From: Papilionanthe hookeriana x Papilionanthe teres
Taxonomy: Eukaryota > Streptophyta > Magnoliopsida > Asparagales > Orchidaceae
Length of the DNA: 64,000 nt
Reading direction: 5' to 3'
Assembly: GCA_022702705.1 (NCBI GenBank)
Contig: CM040430.1
Coordinates: forward strand, 11,685,324 to 11,749,323
A program made the position numbers and the translations under genes. Under the pieces are notes generated by a model. The model was not told where the DNA came from. It did no database searches and saw only the letters and a list, made by a program, of their open reading frames with translations. Positions 21,585 through 32,435 of the stretch are shown here, piece after piece (within the stretch, counting starts at the first letter, position 1; each line of letters begins with the position of its first letter).

Positions 21585-23031
21585 TCACAACTCAGAAGGC
21601 CGCGACCCTTCGAGGTCCGGGTCGTGGCGGTATCCAAATGGTGCTTTCTCGTCGTCCATTTTCCCGAAAGTGATGGACACTCTCCTTTGCGGTACTCCCG
21701 GAACGCGGTGCTTTGCCGGATCGGCTCCATTTCCTTTAAGCACAAGCACTGATCCAACTGGAAGAGGGATCTTTACTGGCCCACTGAATTCACCTGGGCC
21801 AACGACCCGCAACTCTCTCCCAAACATAATATCACACCTGCTGAGGAAGGAGACTGTGCAGAATGGTCTCAGAAAATCATGATGATCTATATGGGGTGGA
21901 ATGCAGTTCCCCTCTTTGTAGATATTTATAATGCAACTATTCGGCACACAATCCGCTGGCAGGATGTGCCAAGAAACCATCCTTTTAATCATACTCTTTA
22001 ATATCGAGGGCATCGGGTCTACCTTGTCGTGTCTTATGATGCCCGGCGGATTCCCTTTGCTGTCATGGGCGTAGTTGTAGCAACAACCAAACTGAATAGT
22101 AACTCGTCCCTTGCCTCGCATCCAGCTTCGGGGTTCAGAATACGTCTTCTTCCTTAAACGGCTCGCCCGACCTAAGTCCACGAGGTAAAAGACATAATCA
22201 ATTATGCCCTCCTGTTCGCTACTCGAGAACACATTCGTATGCAATTCCAGCCCTTCCGGAATGTTAACATATTTCCTCGAATTCTTTCAAAGTGCTCAAA
22301 ATTTTGCTTTCGAACCCTTTGAAATTTTTCTGGTTCATCCTCTGAAATTGTCGGCAGTAGCTTTGATTTAACAGGCTGTGAAATGTAAGGCACGATTTCC
22401 TGTTGATTTTCATGACTTTGAATCGCTGGGACTATGATGTGATCCTCGTGGGATTCAACTGGCACGTTTTCTGGTAAGGAAAGCTTTGCAACTGGCTTGG
22501 TCTTTCTCTTCTTTATCAAAGGCTGGGGAATGACGTCCCCTACCGGCGGTTCCGCACCTGTTCTTTCCCCTGTGCTACTGGGGCATCTGCTGCAGCTGAC
22601 TCTCGGGCTACCCTTTTCTCCAAGCGATACTGCATCAGGAGTTCGCGGCGCTTCAAATTACGGCGTTGTGTGCGTGAAAGTGGAATCTTCCTAGATGCAT
22701 CTGCTGGTACCACCTGTAATGGAACACTGGTGGGGTTCCCCTGTAAGGCATTCACAATCGGGCTGTCAGCTCCTTGTATCTCTTCTTTGTCATCCTCGAA
22801 CTTTCTCTTATTTATCGCCGCAGTGTGTTCTCTGCTCTTGAAACTGAGTACTGTCTTCAGGTTTTCTGCTTCATCTGGATTGACTACCTTTAGCATGTGA
22901 CCCTCATAATCCATCTTCACCTGTTCAAAGTCCAGGTCAAATTCTATGACGGCGCCCTGTGCCACCTCTTCCTCGTTGAGTGCGAGTTTGATGCCGTTTT
23001 TAAATGAGAAAATCAGCCTCTTGCTCGACAT
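21585..23031 (-). CDS. AlkB-like Fe(II)/2OG dioxygenase (ALKBH9/10 type) encoded by the retrotransposon
   Basis: This ORF starts about 310 nt after the integrase stop. The chosen start is MSSKRLIFSFKNGI (23031). It has three frames as assembled: 23031-22540, 22519-22202, 22244-21585, about 480 codons in all, close to the size of plant ALKBH9. The N-terminal half is charged (IPLSRTQRRNLKRREL). The C-terminal half is the AlkB fold: VTIQFGCCYNYAHDSKGNPP, VSWHILPADCVPNSCIINIY, GNCIPPHIDHHDFLRPF with HxD (codons 21893-21885), GPGEFSGPVKIPLPVGSVLV, distal His (codon 21710-21708) and RRVSITFGKM. The second Arg of RxxxxxR reads Gly through one base at 21665, whereas copy 1 keeps Arg there. Family members remove N6-methyl from adenosine in RNA. 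Action on the element's own RNA is inference. A captured host gene is likelier than a host gene hit by insertion, because both copies hold it at the same place. Confidence 0.85.
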
Positions 23032-23340
23032 TTTCTCGCAAAAAGACGGGAAAAACGTCGGCGTGCTAAAATTCAAACCGAACGGGAACAATACTAGTTT
23101 ATTATTGAATATATTTTACAAAGTCATGTTTTTATTTCATTTCGAAGCATGTAAATTTATGAAAGAATGTGGAATTTGTGGCATTTCAGATTTCAATATG
23201 AAAGAAATGTAATTTTATTCAGGAGAAGTCAACTTATCATTTTCATTACAGACACATTTTTTATTTCATTTATTGGACCCAGTTACAAACAATTGTCACA
23301 TCGGCATATCTTAGGACTCGCAATCGAGCCCTTCGAAACG

Positions 23341-25311
23341 TCACGATGCATAATACTTTTTCAGATATCGCCCATTAATTGGTAGCATGGGCCTTTCACC
23401 CTGGCAATCTATCAGCTGGTAGGCTCCTCCGGAGTAGACTTTTTCAACCACGAACGGTCCCTCCCAAGTCGGTTCAAATTTTCCTCCCATCTTACGGTGC
23501 GCAAGAATGGGCCTTCGAAGTACGAGGACCAAGTCACCAACTTTAAACGTTCTTGGGCGGACCAGCTTGTCGTGGGCTTGCGTCATTCTCGCTTGGTATA
23601 ATTCAAGGTTCTGCTGTGCTACGAGTCGCTTCCCTTCGAGACTTTCTAGCTCTTCGAGCCGGAGCTTGGCATTCTCCTCCGTCGTGATTTTGTTAGCTAT
23701 GGCGATTCTGAGGGATGGTAATTGCACTTCCAAAGGAAGCACAGCCTCGGACCCATACACCAGGGCGTAAGGTGTAGATTGAGTTGGGGTTCTGAACGTC
23801 GTCCTGTACGCCCATAACGCCTCAAGTAACTGCTCGTGCCACCCTCTTTTATTATTGTCTAATGTCTTTTTCGGAATCCGCATGAGAGTCTTATTGAAGG
23901 CCTCCGCTAGACCGTTCGCTTTCGGGTAGTAGATCGTAGAATATCTCCAATCTATCCCATGCCGCTTGACGAAACTGTTGATTTTAGTACTTTTGAATGC
24001 TGTACCGTTATCTGAAATAACTCTGCGGGGAACACCAAAGCGGTAGACAATTTGGGTTTTGAAAAACTGAAGAACATGATGTGCTGTGACTTCCTTCAAC
24101 GGCACTGCCTCTGCCCATTTCGAAAAGTAGTCTGTCGCTGCTAGTATGAACCGGTGTCCTTTAGATGACGGAGGGTCTATCGGACCCACTATATCTGTGC
24201 CCCAACACTCGAATGGCCACGACGCAATTGTTGGGTGTAGCACATTCGGCGGTTGATGTAAGACCACTCCGTGCACCTGACACTGATGGCAGCTTCTGGC
24301 AATTTCCATGCAGTCATCCATCATTGATGGCCAATAGTACCCCATTCTCTTGATCTTCATTTTCATTTTCGGACCTGACTGGTGGGCACCACATAGTCCT
24401 GCATGTACTTCCTTGACAATATTCTGCGCTTCTGCCTCGCTTAGACATCTTAACCACATATGGTCAAAGGATCTTTTGTATAACACATTGTCAACTAGGG
24501 CGTATGACAATGCCCTCCTCTTAATCTGATGTGCTGTTGATCTGTCTTCTGGCAGTGTCCCGGTCTGCAGGTATTCGACAAATGGTCGACGCCAATCGTT
24601 CTCATCTTCAGCCACTGCAGCAACCGTGTTCTCACTTCCCTGCTTATGCACGGTATCCATGTCGATTTGAGATAGGACTTGACATCCCTGTATCGTAACG
24701 TCGATAGAATCTTCCGGCGGGCATGCAAACTCCTTAGCTAATTTGGCTAAAGCATCTGCATGAGAATTGTCACCTCGGGGAATTCTATACAACGTCACAT
24801 TGGGAATCTGTTCTAACAACTTCATCGTGTAGCGGTGGTACTGTTCTAACCTAGGTTTCAAGATCTTGTACTGTCCCGCTACCCGTTGGATAACAAGTTG
24901 AGAATCTCCGTAGATAGCGAGGTCTGTTATTTCCATTAAAATTGCTAAACCTAACCCTGTTATTAGGGCCTCATATTCTGCCTCGTTATTTGTACACGGC
25001 TCGGTCAAGTGGTAAGAGTATCTTAACATCCCTCGATCTGGTGTAATGAAAATTAGGCCAATTCCTGCTCTGCCGGGAATTATTGTTTGCGAATCTTTAT
25101 CTCTCTGAGCTGACGAAGCTCCGTCGAAGTACATCTCCCAACGTTGAGCATTGGGATGTCCTACGTTCATTACTTGTTCGTCAGGCAAGTCATCGTTGAG
25201 GGAGAATCGAGTGGCAACGGGTGTCTTGCGAGAAAGTCCGCTAAAATTTGTCCTTTGACGGCGCGAAGAGGTACGAAAGTTATATCGAATTGCAACAATA
25301 TCATTGACCAT
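23341..25311 (-). CDS. Pol C-terminal part: second RNase H plus integrase, copy 2
   Basis: One open frame of 656 codons, which in the element continues the RT/RNase H frame after breaks near 25320-25500. Residues about 40-190 are an archaeal-type RNase H with catalytic residues in MYFDGASSA, NNEAEYEALI, YGDSQLV and SHADALA. Then comes integrase: zinc finger His in LCGAHQSG and Cys pair in SCHQCQ; catalytic D in WGTDIVGPID, D in VISDNGTAFKS, E in YPKANGLAEAFNKTL; and a C-terminal part with FKVGDLVLV and WEGPFVVEKVY. It processes the RNA template and inserts the cDNA into host chromosomes. All catalytic residues are present. The stop at 23341 is followed by an AT-rich gap and then the AlkB-like ORF. 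Confidence 0.93.
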   Translation of the reverse strand: MVNDIVAIRYNFRTSSRRQRTNFSGLSRKTPVATRFSLNDDLPDEQVMNVGHPNAQRWEMYFDGASSAQRDKDSQTIIPGRAGIGLIFITPDRGMLRYSYHLTEPCTNNEAEYEALITGLGLAILMEITDLAIYGDSQLVIQRVAGQYKILKPRLEQYHRYTMKLLEQIPNVTLYRIPRGDNSHADALAKLAKEFACPPEDSIDVTIQGCQVLSQIDMDTVHKQGSENTVAAVAEDENDWRRPFVEYLQTGTLPEDRSTAHQIKRRALSYALVDNVLYKRSFDHMWLRCLSEAEAQNIVKEVHAGLCGAHQSGPKMKMKIKRMGYYWPSMMDDCMEIARSCHQCQVHGVVLHQPPNVLHPTIASWPFECWGTDIVGPIDPPSSKGHRFILAATDYFSKWAEAVPLKEVTAHHVLQFFKTQIVYRFGVPRRVISDNGTAFKSTKINSFVKRHGIDWRYSTIYYPKANGLAEAFNKTLMRIPKKTLDNNKRGWHEQLLEALWAYRTTFRTPTQSTPYALVYGSEAVLPLEVQLPSLRIAIANKITTEENAKLRLEELESLEGKRLVAQQNLELYQARMTQAHDKLVRPRTFKVGDLVLVLRRPILAHRKMGGKFEPTWEGPFVVEKVYSGGAYQLIDCQGERPMLPINGRYLKKYYAS

Positions 25312-25439
25312 CGCGCCAATCTACCGGAAAGGGTCGGCGGGTCATCGGATATTGCAACGGATTAACTTTCGAGATTAGGTTGACCTTATGAGCTAGCATA
25401 TAGTGTCTAAGCTTTTGGGCGGCGAAAATTAAAGCTAGA

Positions 25440-25860
25440 CAATGCTTCTCGATTGGAGGATACTTCACCTCCGCGGGTATTAGACGACGACTAAGGTAAT
25501 AAAGGGCGTTTTCTTTACCCTCTTCATTGACTCGAGCTAGCGAGGCTCGAGGAGTCGTCTAAAGCCGCGGTATAAAGTATCAACGGTCGGCCTGAGACTG
25601 GGGCTGCTAAAACGGGAGGTGTCATTAAGTATTGTTTAATACTTTCAAAGGCCCGTTGACATTTTTCATCCCAAGTAAACTTGGCATCTTTCTTTATTAA
25701 CGCAGAAAAGGGCTGACACCGTCCTGCCAGATTAGATATAAAGCGTCGTAGATATGCCAATTTCACTTGAAATGATCGTAGCTGCTTTAAGGTTTTAGGG
25801 GTGGCATTTCCGAGATGGCTTTAATCTTCTCCGGATCGATTTCGATTCCCGGTGTCGGAC
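25440..25860 (-). pseudogene. RT connection/RNase H domain, copy 2
   Basis: Frame 25766-25524 reads LAYLRRFISNLAGRCQPFSA, FTWDEKCQRAFESIKQYL and LILYTAALDDSSSLASS. The following residues (ENALYYLSRRL in copy 1) are out of frame. It links reverse transcriptase to the second RNase H. Confidence 0.75.
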
Positions 25861-26671
25861 AACAAATCCTAAAAATTTCCGGAGGTGACACCGAAGGCGC
25901 ACTTTAAGGGATTCATTTTAAGATTAAATTGCCGCAACCGTTCGAAGACAATCCTCAAATCGTACGAGTGGTCTTCCTTCGTTTGCTTTTGATGACCAAA
26001 TCATTCACGTATCATTCAACTTGAATATGGATGAGGTCGTAAAAAATTCTCGTCATGGCTCGTTGATATGTTGCTCCAGAGCATTCTTCGACCCGAATGG
26101 CATTCTTGTGTAGCAATAAATTCCGATCGGTGTTACGAAAGCGGTAAGTGTCGCGTCTTACGGCGCCATCTTAATCCGATTATATCACGAAGATCCGTCC
26201 ATGAATGAGAAAATTTCGTGTGAAGATGCGATATCCACCATTAGTTACGGGATGGGTAATGGAAATTCGTCCTTCGGGCGAAGCCTTGTTTAAATCTGCG
26301 AAATCGACACAAATTCGAATTTGTCCATTCTTCTTTCTAACTGGCACAATATTAGCCAACCACGTTGGGTATTGTTCTTCTCTTACAAACTTGGCATCTA
26401 TTAACTTCTTCACTTCGGCGATGACTTGTTGCTCTATTTCAAGTCGCATTCTTCGGGGAGCTTGCTTAACCGGGGTCATGGTCGGGTCTACTCCAAGTCT
26501 GTGGACCGCGACCTCCGGTGCTAACCCGGGCATCTCATCGTAGCTCCATGCGAAACAATCTCTGAACTCTGACAATAGTTCGATTAAATCTGAAGACTCC
26601 TCATCGCTTAGTAGTGAGCTAATGAAAGTAGGTCTAGGGGCATCTTCGGTCCCTAGATTGATCTCCTTCAA
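25860..26671 (-). pseudogene. Reverse transcriptase, copy 2 (frame-broken)
   Basis: Frame 26671-26180 holds APRRMRLEIEQQVIAEVKKL, WLANIVPVRKKNGQIRICVD and FADLNKASPE, then loses the frame. The nucleotides for the remaining RT motifs, including the region of the YVDD box near 26000, are recognisable by alignment to 8190-7957 but hold indels. Copy 1 is the better reference for this domain. Confidence 0.8.
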
Positions 26672-26721
26672 TTCATCAGTCGTAGATTTGATTTCCTCTT
26701 CAAACTCCCGTGGGGCATCCT

Positions 26722-28339
26722 CTATTCGAGTTTCTTCGAGTTCTCTTCCACTTCAAGGCAATTTTCCTCTAATTGGACCAAGCAAAATTCGGTGTCATAG
26801 ACCGGCCCTACCGTGCCGAATCCAACGCCCTCTTTCGATTTAGAGGCTCGATTTTTATTATTCCACAATTCCTCGAAGAGGTGCATCCTTTCTTTTGATA
26901 ATTTACCAGGTACAAAACCACGCTGAATTAATCTTTGCACATAAGGAGAGTAATAATCAAGAGGCAATTCCATTAATTCATTAAAAGTATCTTCTTCCAA
27001 TTTTACATTGTTTTCAGAACTGGAAGAAGAAGAACCACGGTAAAATTTTATCGGCTTCATGCCAACACTTTGTACTTCCTTAACCTCCAACCCTCGACTT
27101 TATTGGAATGAATCGGGGTTAAGGCAATGGCTTGTACATAGTGGTTGATCTGATCGTACATTGATTCATATTCATTTTTCTTTTCTTCTTCCAAGGAAAT
27201 CTCAAGCGAGGTATCTTTTGATTTCTTGTTCTCGCTATTTTTGTCATCTTTTCTTCCTCGGAGGCTTGTCTTCCAATTCAATGTTGATGATCGGATCTCT
27301 CCGTTCAACAATCTTGTTAACTCTTCCTCGCCCTCGTCCCCGGCCTTGATCTCGAAAACGGGGGCTAAAAGAGATGCCACCATCTCGGCGCGTAAAGGAG
27401 TGATGGGAGATCGCTGAATCGGAGCCGGCTGGTCTCGTTCTTGCAATCCCTTTGACTCTTCAAATTTCTTTGGAATGACGTCTCTGGAGAAAACTGTCTT
27501 CTTTGGTGGCGCGTAGTAGGCGGCATCTTCATGAAGGCCTATCTCATGTATTGCAAAAGGTTGTAGATCTCCCTTGATGCACCATTCCTGACCTCCTTCA
27601 TAGTATTTTATGCACTGGTGTAGGGACGATGGAACCATTTTGTACTCATGGATCCAGGGTCGACCCAGTAGGGCATTGAACGAAGTCTCTGAATCTATGA
27701 TGTGGAATTTTGCGGTCGTTACTAGTTCACCAATTCTCAGTGACAGTGTTATCGATCCGAGAGCCCTTTCTCCTTTCTGGTTGAAGCCTCTTAACATCAT
27801 TTTGTCAGTAGAAAGCCTGCGGGTGTCGATGTCTAAGTAGGCTAACGTCCGTAGATTCATTATGTTAATTGATGCTCCCGGATCAACCAATACCACGAGA
27901 GTGTGAATGCTGTCGATGTTCACGGAAATGTATAGGGGTCGGTTGTGATCGGCATGTCCCAAGCAACAAGTCATCATCCGTGAAAGTGATACCGGATCTG
28001 TTCCTTTAACGAACAAACCTCGTCTACTGAGCTGTCGGTCAACTGAGCTAAGCAAATCTCTGGGTGGAGCAAAGCCTTAACCAGAGCCTCTCTCATCTCT
28101 TTTGACGAGTATCGGGCGTCGAGAATGCTTAGTTTGGTCGGCAACTTTCGTAGATGGGCTAGAACGTTATACTCCACTTTGTTATTCGAGCTCCCCGATT
28201 CCTCTTGAACATGTGTCTCTTCCGTCAGTGGGGTTGGTTCTGCAGAGGTAGGTGTATGTTTTTCCTTTACTGCTGGACCCGTTGTTTGGGGTAACACCTT
28301 TCCTCTTCTCAAATACACCTCCGTTATTTCTTCTGTCAT
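26722..28339 (-). CDS. Aspartic protease and linker to RT, copy 2
   Basis: The protease frames are 28339-27974 (start MTEEITEVYLRRGKVLPQTT) and 28055-27057, with the active site VLVDPGASINIMNL and the flap/C-terminal part LGSITLSLRIGELVTTAKFH, FNALLGRPWIHEYKMV. A Glu/Lys-rich linker follows in 27090-26722 (YRGSSSSSSENNVKLEEDTF, VQRLIQRGFVPGKLSKERMH). There is one frame change near 28000 and another near 27070. The protease matures the polyprotein. Confidence 0.85.
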
Positions 28340-28477
28340 TTGGGTTGGACCCAGAGGCTTGTCTTCTGGAGTGCTGGTTGGCTCTTTCAGTGTTGTCTCC
28401 GAATCGACAATTCTAATTCAATCGTAACGGCGTTCCTTGAAACTCAAAACGGGCGCTTCACTATCCGAGCTGTCGTA

Positions 28478-30376
28478 CTACGTGTTGTTAATATCTTCTT
28501 TGGTCATGTTAATAAATTCATCAGGATTTTGTACGATTTGAGGATCATCGATGAAATTGAAATTCGTATTAGATTGGTTGTTAGCTATGCAATCACCAGA
28601 AACAGTAAAAACGTAGTCAAAATCAGAATTCTCTGCATTACGTGACCCTGGAGGGACAAAGAAATCATACAAGGTGAATGGTTCGAGGAATTTCTCCCTC
28701 GAATGTGAAACAACCAACCGTGAAAAAGCAGCCCCTAGTCTACTCTTCGCGCTATCACCCTTTTCACTTTTGACACTTTCATCATTTATCTCCTGCGGTG
28801 ATGACTTCCCCGGCGTGCATGACAGTGCTGGCCAAGTGGACTGTAGGCTCTGAGCGGAGGCTTGTGTTGAGGCTGCATGTATCTGCTCCAGAGTTTTCTG
28901 AGATGATCTAGTCCAGATCGTGTTCCGTCCAGCTTCTGTTACATAGGGGTCGATCGAAACTATGGGCCCAGTCGAAATCACATTGACCGAACCTTTTCGA
29001 GTTCTTTCAAATATTCGTTTGGAATTGTGATATTCCCGTGCACTGTAGTTCCTCTCGAGCCGACCTTTGAAGCGAAGCAATCCTGCATCGTGTGTCAGGA
29101 GCATTACGTGGTATGGGCGATACGTGGGGTGATCCGTCTTATCGACCTCATCCGGTTTCTTTGGCTGCGGCAACTCGAACTCGGGCTTCTTGATCAAATT
29201 TCGAACATCTTTCCCATTGCCTCATCCTTGAAGGAGTAAACTACGTTCGATCTGTCGGCCATGGTTGGACCCCGCCCTCTCGTCCGTGCGGTAAGTTCCT
29301 TGCTTGGTACGTGGGCGATGGTACTGCTGTGGTTGTCTTCTTGTAGCCTTGTTGGGTGTGTTGTTGACGTTGGTATGTCCGTCGAGGTTGTTCGACTCGA
29401 ATCCGCGTTGGTCGCTTGCCTTTATCGACTCGTCGCCATTGTTCCGGATCTCTTCTCGAATGTCTTTATCGGCTTTGGCTTGTCGGCTTTCTCCGGGAAT
29501 CCGAGTTGCTTAGCCTCCTCTTGCGAGGCTCGCGGCTTTACTAAGTAGCTTTTCAAAGGTTTTGATTGTAAATCCTTTGAGTAGAAAAGCTCTTGGACCA
29601 TGAATGCTCTTGAGTAAGATCTCGATCGCATGTTGTTCCCGCAATTGTGGCTCGCATTTCATACTTAGATTCCTCCACCGTAGAATGTACTCCACTAGAG
29701 TTTCTGTCGGCTTCTGTCTTTCTACTACAAGATCACCCACGGTGATATGATGTTGAGCTCCAGCAAACCTCTTAACGAACATGTTCTCCAGTTCTGTGAA
29801 TGTCTTTATTGACCCATTCGGTAATTCTGCATACCGATCGAATGCAACCCGGAGAGACTCGCTCACAAGCGGCGAAATAATAGTGCTTCACTACCCCCGC
29901 GTTGCGGCAACTTGCCGGAAGTGTGCAACATGCTGACGAGGGTTTCCTGTTCCATCGAACGTTTTGAAGGTAGGTGGCACGAAGCCCTTCGGGTAGGGCA
30001 CTGCATCGAATTCCTCTGGATATGGTCTACCCTTTGGAATCAATGCTCCTCCTTTGGATTGGGCTAAGGCCTCCTTTACTTGTTGTTCAACCATTTGTTT
30101 GATGTCCTTTTCCGGTATAGTGTTTTGGGTTTGAACCATTTATTTCATCTGCGACATGAATGATCTCGGTCGGTTTATTTCTGGAGAGGTCTGCTCTCGG
30201 AGATTGAGGTTGATTACGAAATGAGGCTATAACGGCCGCCATCTCCTCCATCCTTTTCTCCATGCGGATGATAAGCTCATCCCTCCGTCGGATGGCCCTT
30301 CGTGACTCATCCTCGGCGTTCTCCTCGGTAGGCAAAGGAGCACCGCGCGATGACGCGAGGCTCTAGTCTCGACCAT
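28478..30376 (-). CDS. Gag, copy 2 (several frames)
   Basis: The chosen start is MVETRAS at 30376. A basic coiled stretch follows (RRRDELIIRMEKRMEEMAAV, 30335-30087), then the Retrotrans_gag core: FVPPTFKTFDGTGNPRQHVA (30139-29891) and FTELENMFVKRFAGAQHHIT, ILRWRNLSMKCEPQLREQ (29866-29510). The C-terminal part with a degraded zinc knuckle is in 29197-28478. Nothing definite separates gag from protease: frames resume at MTEEITEV 28339 after about 140 nt, so a continuous gag-pro frame is likely in the parent. Confidence 0.8.
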
Positions 30377-31863
30377 AAAGATCTCTGCAAAATCTTCATC
30401 CATATGAAATGACAAATCGTGTTCTTCATCATTGATGCTTCCACTTTGTTCTTTTGACGGTTCGGCGATGTACGCACGAGCTTCTCTAATCTTTCCTCGA
30501 TTAACTTCCCTTTAATGATCTTGAGATCGGCCGGGGACTGTTGTTGTACACCTTCCATCAACAACGATTTCGGCGTGGCCGGAACACTAATGATTGGAGC
30601 ATCAGACTTGGAATCCTTTGCGGGGAGACGACTTTTTGATCTCTGTTGAGGCACCGGTCCAGCGACCTTAGGACTCCGCAACTTCTCCTTCGGAACCGAG
30701 GCCGGAGACTAGACGTCTCTTTGGGGGCCTCGGCTCTCTCGGATAAATCGCGGTCCACTAATACGCGGTCCGGATGCGATAACTAGTGATCCTTTGTGGG
30801 AATCTCCCCTCGTGGTGGCAAACTGTGTTCTCGGACCCAGTCGAGACTGAATCGGTCGGCGCTCTGCAGGTTTCTGTGAAGCTGCAGCAGTAACTGTATG
30901 GTTAGCACCAGTATCTACACGTTCTCCCAGGCGAAGCTTAACGGGAATACGAGACTGCGGTGCTCTTCCCTCCTGAGTAGATCCATGAAATTGGCTAGCG
31001 ATTTCATCCTTTTCAAAATTTCTGCTCGGACTCGGGGCGACACAGCACACCCCATCCTTCTTATTATCTCAGCAACGGAGCAACGCTCCTCTCGAGCCAA
31101 TTTTTCAAACACCCAACGAACATGAGGAAGGGGCTCAGGCCTCTTTCTCTTTTCAACCTGACGACGAGGCGAGAGCGGTAATTTAGCAACAACCTTGTGA
31201 GCACTCTCTTCTCCAAGAGCGGCAGACAATGGGTGAAACCTGCTTCCTCTAAGGAGAGGTGCGGTCTCAGCCCATCCAGTTTCTTCTTGTTGAGGAATCT
31301 CTGCGGTCGGAACAGTTTTCAAGGTGTTTGCCCATTTGGCCTTTAAGATCTTGCGATTTCTATTCCTTCGTTGCGTTCGGGTAAGCTTACCGGACTTCGA
31401 GCTAGATCCAATCTCGAACACGGATGGTAACGGGGTAAGGGCATGAGGCCGACTTGTCCTCATATAAGATTCCCTTTCCTTTCGACATCGGCGGAGCGGC
31501 AAGCGTGGTAGCAGTAAGTCCAAGGGGAGTAGATGAAGCTTTAGCAGTAACAGGAGCAGCAGACTTCATGGGGGCAGCGGTGACCTTCGCCTTCTTGAGG
31601 GAAGGGAAGTCTCGGTCACAGTTCAAGTTGAATTCAGCGGACGGCTCCTGGACATCTGGGCCAGCGACTTTCTTCACGAAGAACGGGGTCTTTCCGAGTG
31701 TTCCTTCAAATTCGTCAAACCCGGATCCAAATTTAATCTTGGACCCCACCTGGCGGGCATCCCCGCTAGTAAGCAAGTCGCACGAGAATGTCAAAGTTGG
31801 GGACGACATCTTTCTTTCCTGGCAGTTGAAAAAAAGTTGTTGGGCGTTAGAGGAATCCCACAC
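30377..31863 (-). CDS. ORF1 upstream of gag, copy 2 (unknown function)
   Basis: Frames 31863-31402, 31523-30915, 31050-30709 and 30681-30307 make up this ORF. It begins MWDSSNAQQLFFNCQERKMS and contains an Ala/Pro/Thr-rich stretch (AAPVTAKASSTPLGLTATTL), the basic segment RTQRRNRNRKILKAKWANTL, and VRWVFEKLAREERCSVAEII. The end of ORF1 (DDEEHDLSFHMDEDFAEIF) runs in frame directly into MVETRAS of gag in this copy. ORF1 may therefore be fused to gag or overlap it. I recognise no domain. A pre-gag ORF is typical of Ogre. Confidence 0.6.
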
Positions 31864-32184
31864 TCAATTTCTGGGTAAAAAAATTACTTTATTGCAAGTA
31901 CAAAAGTTGACGAAATTGTCAAACTGGGCGTTTCTTTCGAAACTTATCCAAATGAATTTTGAATTAAATTTGTTTTCATTGTTGCTTTTGTTGTGAATGT
32001 TTTGTTTCGATATGAAGTCATGAAGTTTGATATTACCGAGGAAACTTTCAGGGAGATAATTTGATGTGATTTGTAAAAAGAACAAGTCAAACTTGGGGAG
32101 GAGGTGAAGCGACCAAGAGGTAAAGGACCCAGTCCAAAATTAGAAAGGACTCATTCCACACCGAACGTACTCCTACCCTAACCT

Positions 32185-32204
32185 ACCACACCTATTGGGG
32201 GTCC
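32185..32204 (+). promoter_or_regulatory. Putative 5' cyclisation site in the retrotransposon leader, copy 2
   Basis: ACCACACCTATTGGGGGTCC on the plus strand is repeated exactly on the minus strand at 19955-19936, three bases from the 3' LTR. In the genomic RNA the leader therefore holds the complement of the PPT region, about 210 nt after the PBS. Yeast Ty1 has an analogous pair of cyclisation sequences. Function here is inference. Confidence 0.55.
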
Positions 32205-32413
32205 ACCCTACTAAACTCTAAGGATTCCTGAACCACCCTGTTTAAGGATGATTAAACAGGCGGTTCCTGGAATCCAAGAAGAGTTGACTATACTGGCTCA
32301 AGGAAGAAATGGGCACAGTATGTCAACAGAAGAACAACCGATCGGCACGCAGGGACATGGACACACCGCCGATGTATGAAAACAAAACCACCTGATCAAA
32401 ATGGAGAGAGGAA

Positions 32414-32435
32414 CTAGTCCCCAGCGGAGTCGCCA
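32414..32435 (-). promoter_or_regulatory. tRNA primer binding site, copy 2
   Basis: TGGCGACTCCGCTGGGGACT on the minus strand, five bases inside the end of LTR3, identical to copy 1 at 14511-14532. It primes minus-strand DNA synthesis. Confidence 0.78.
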
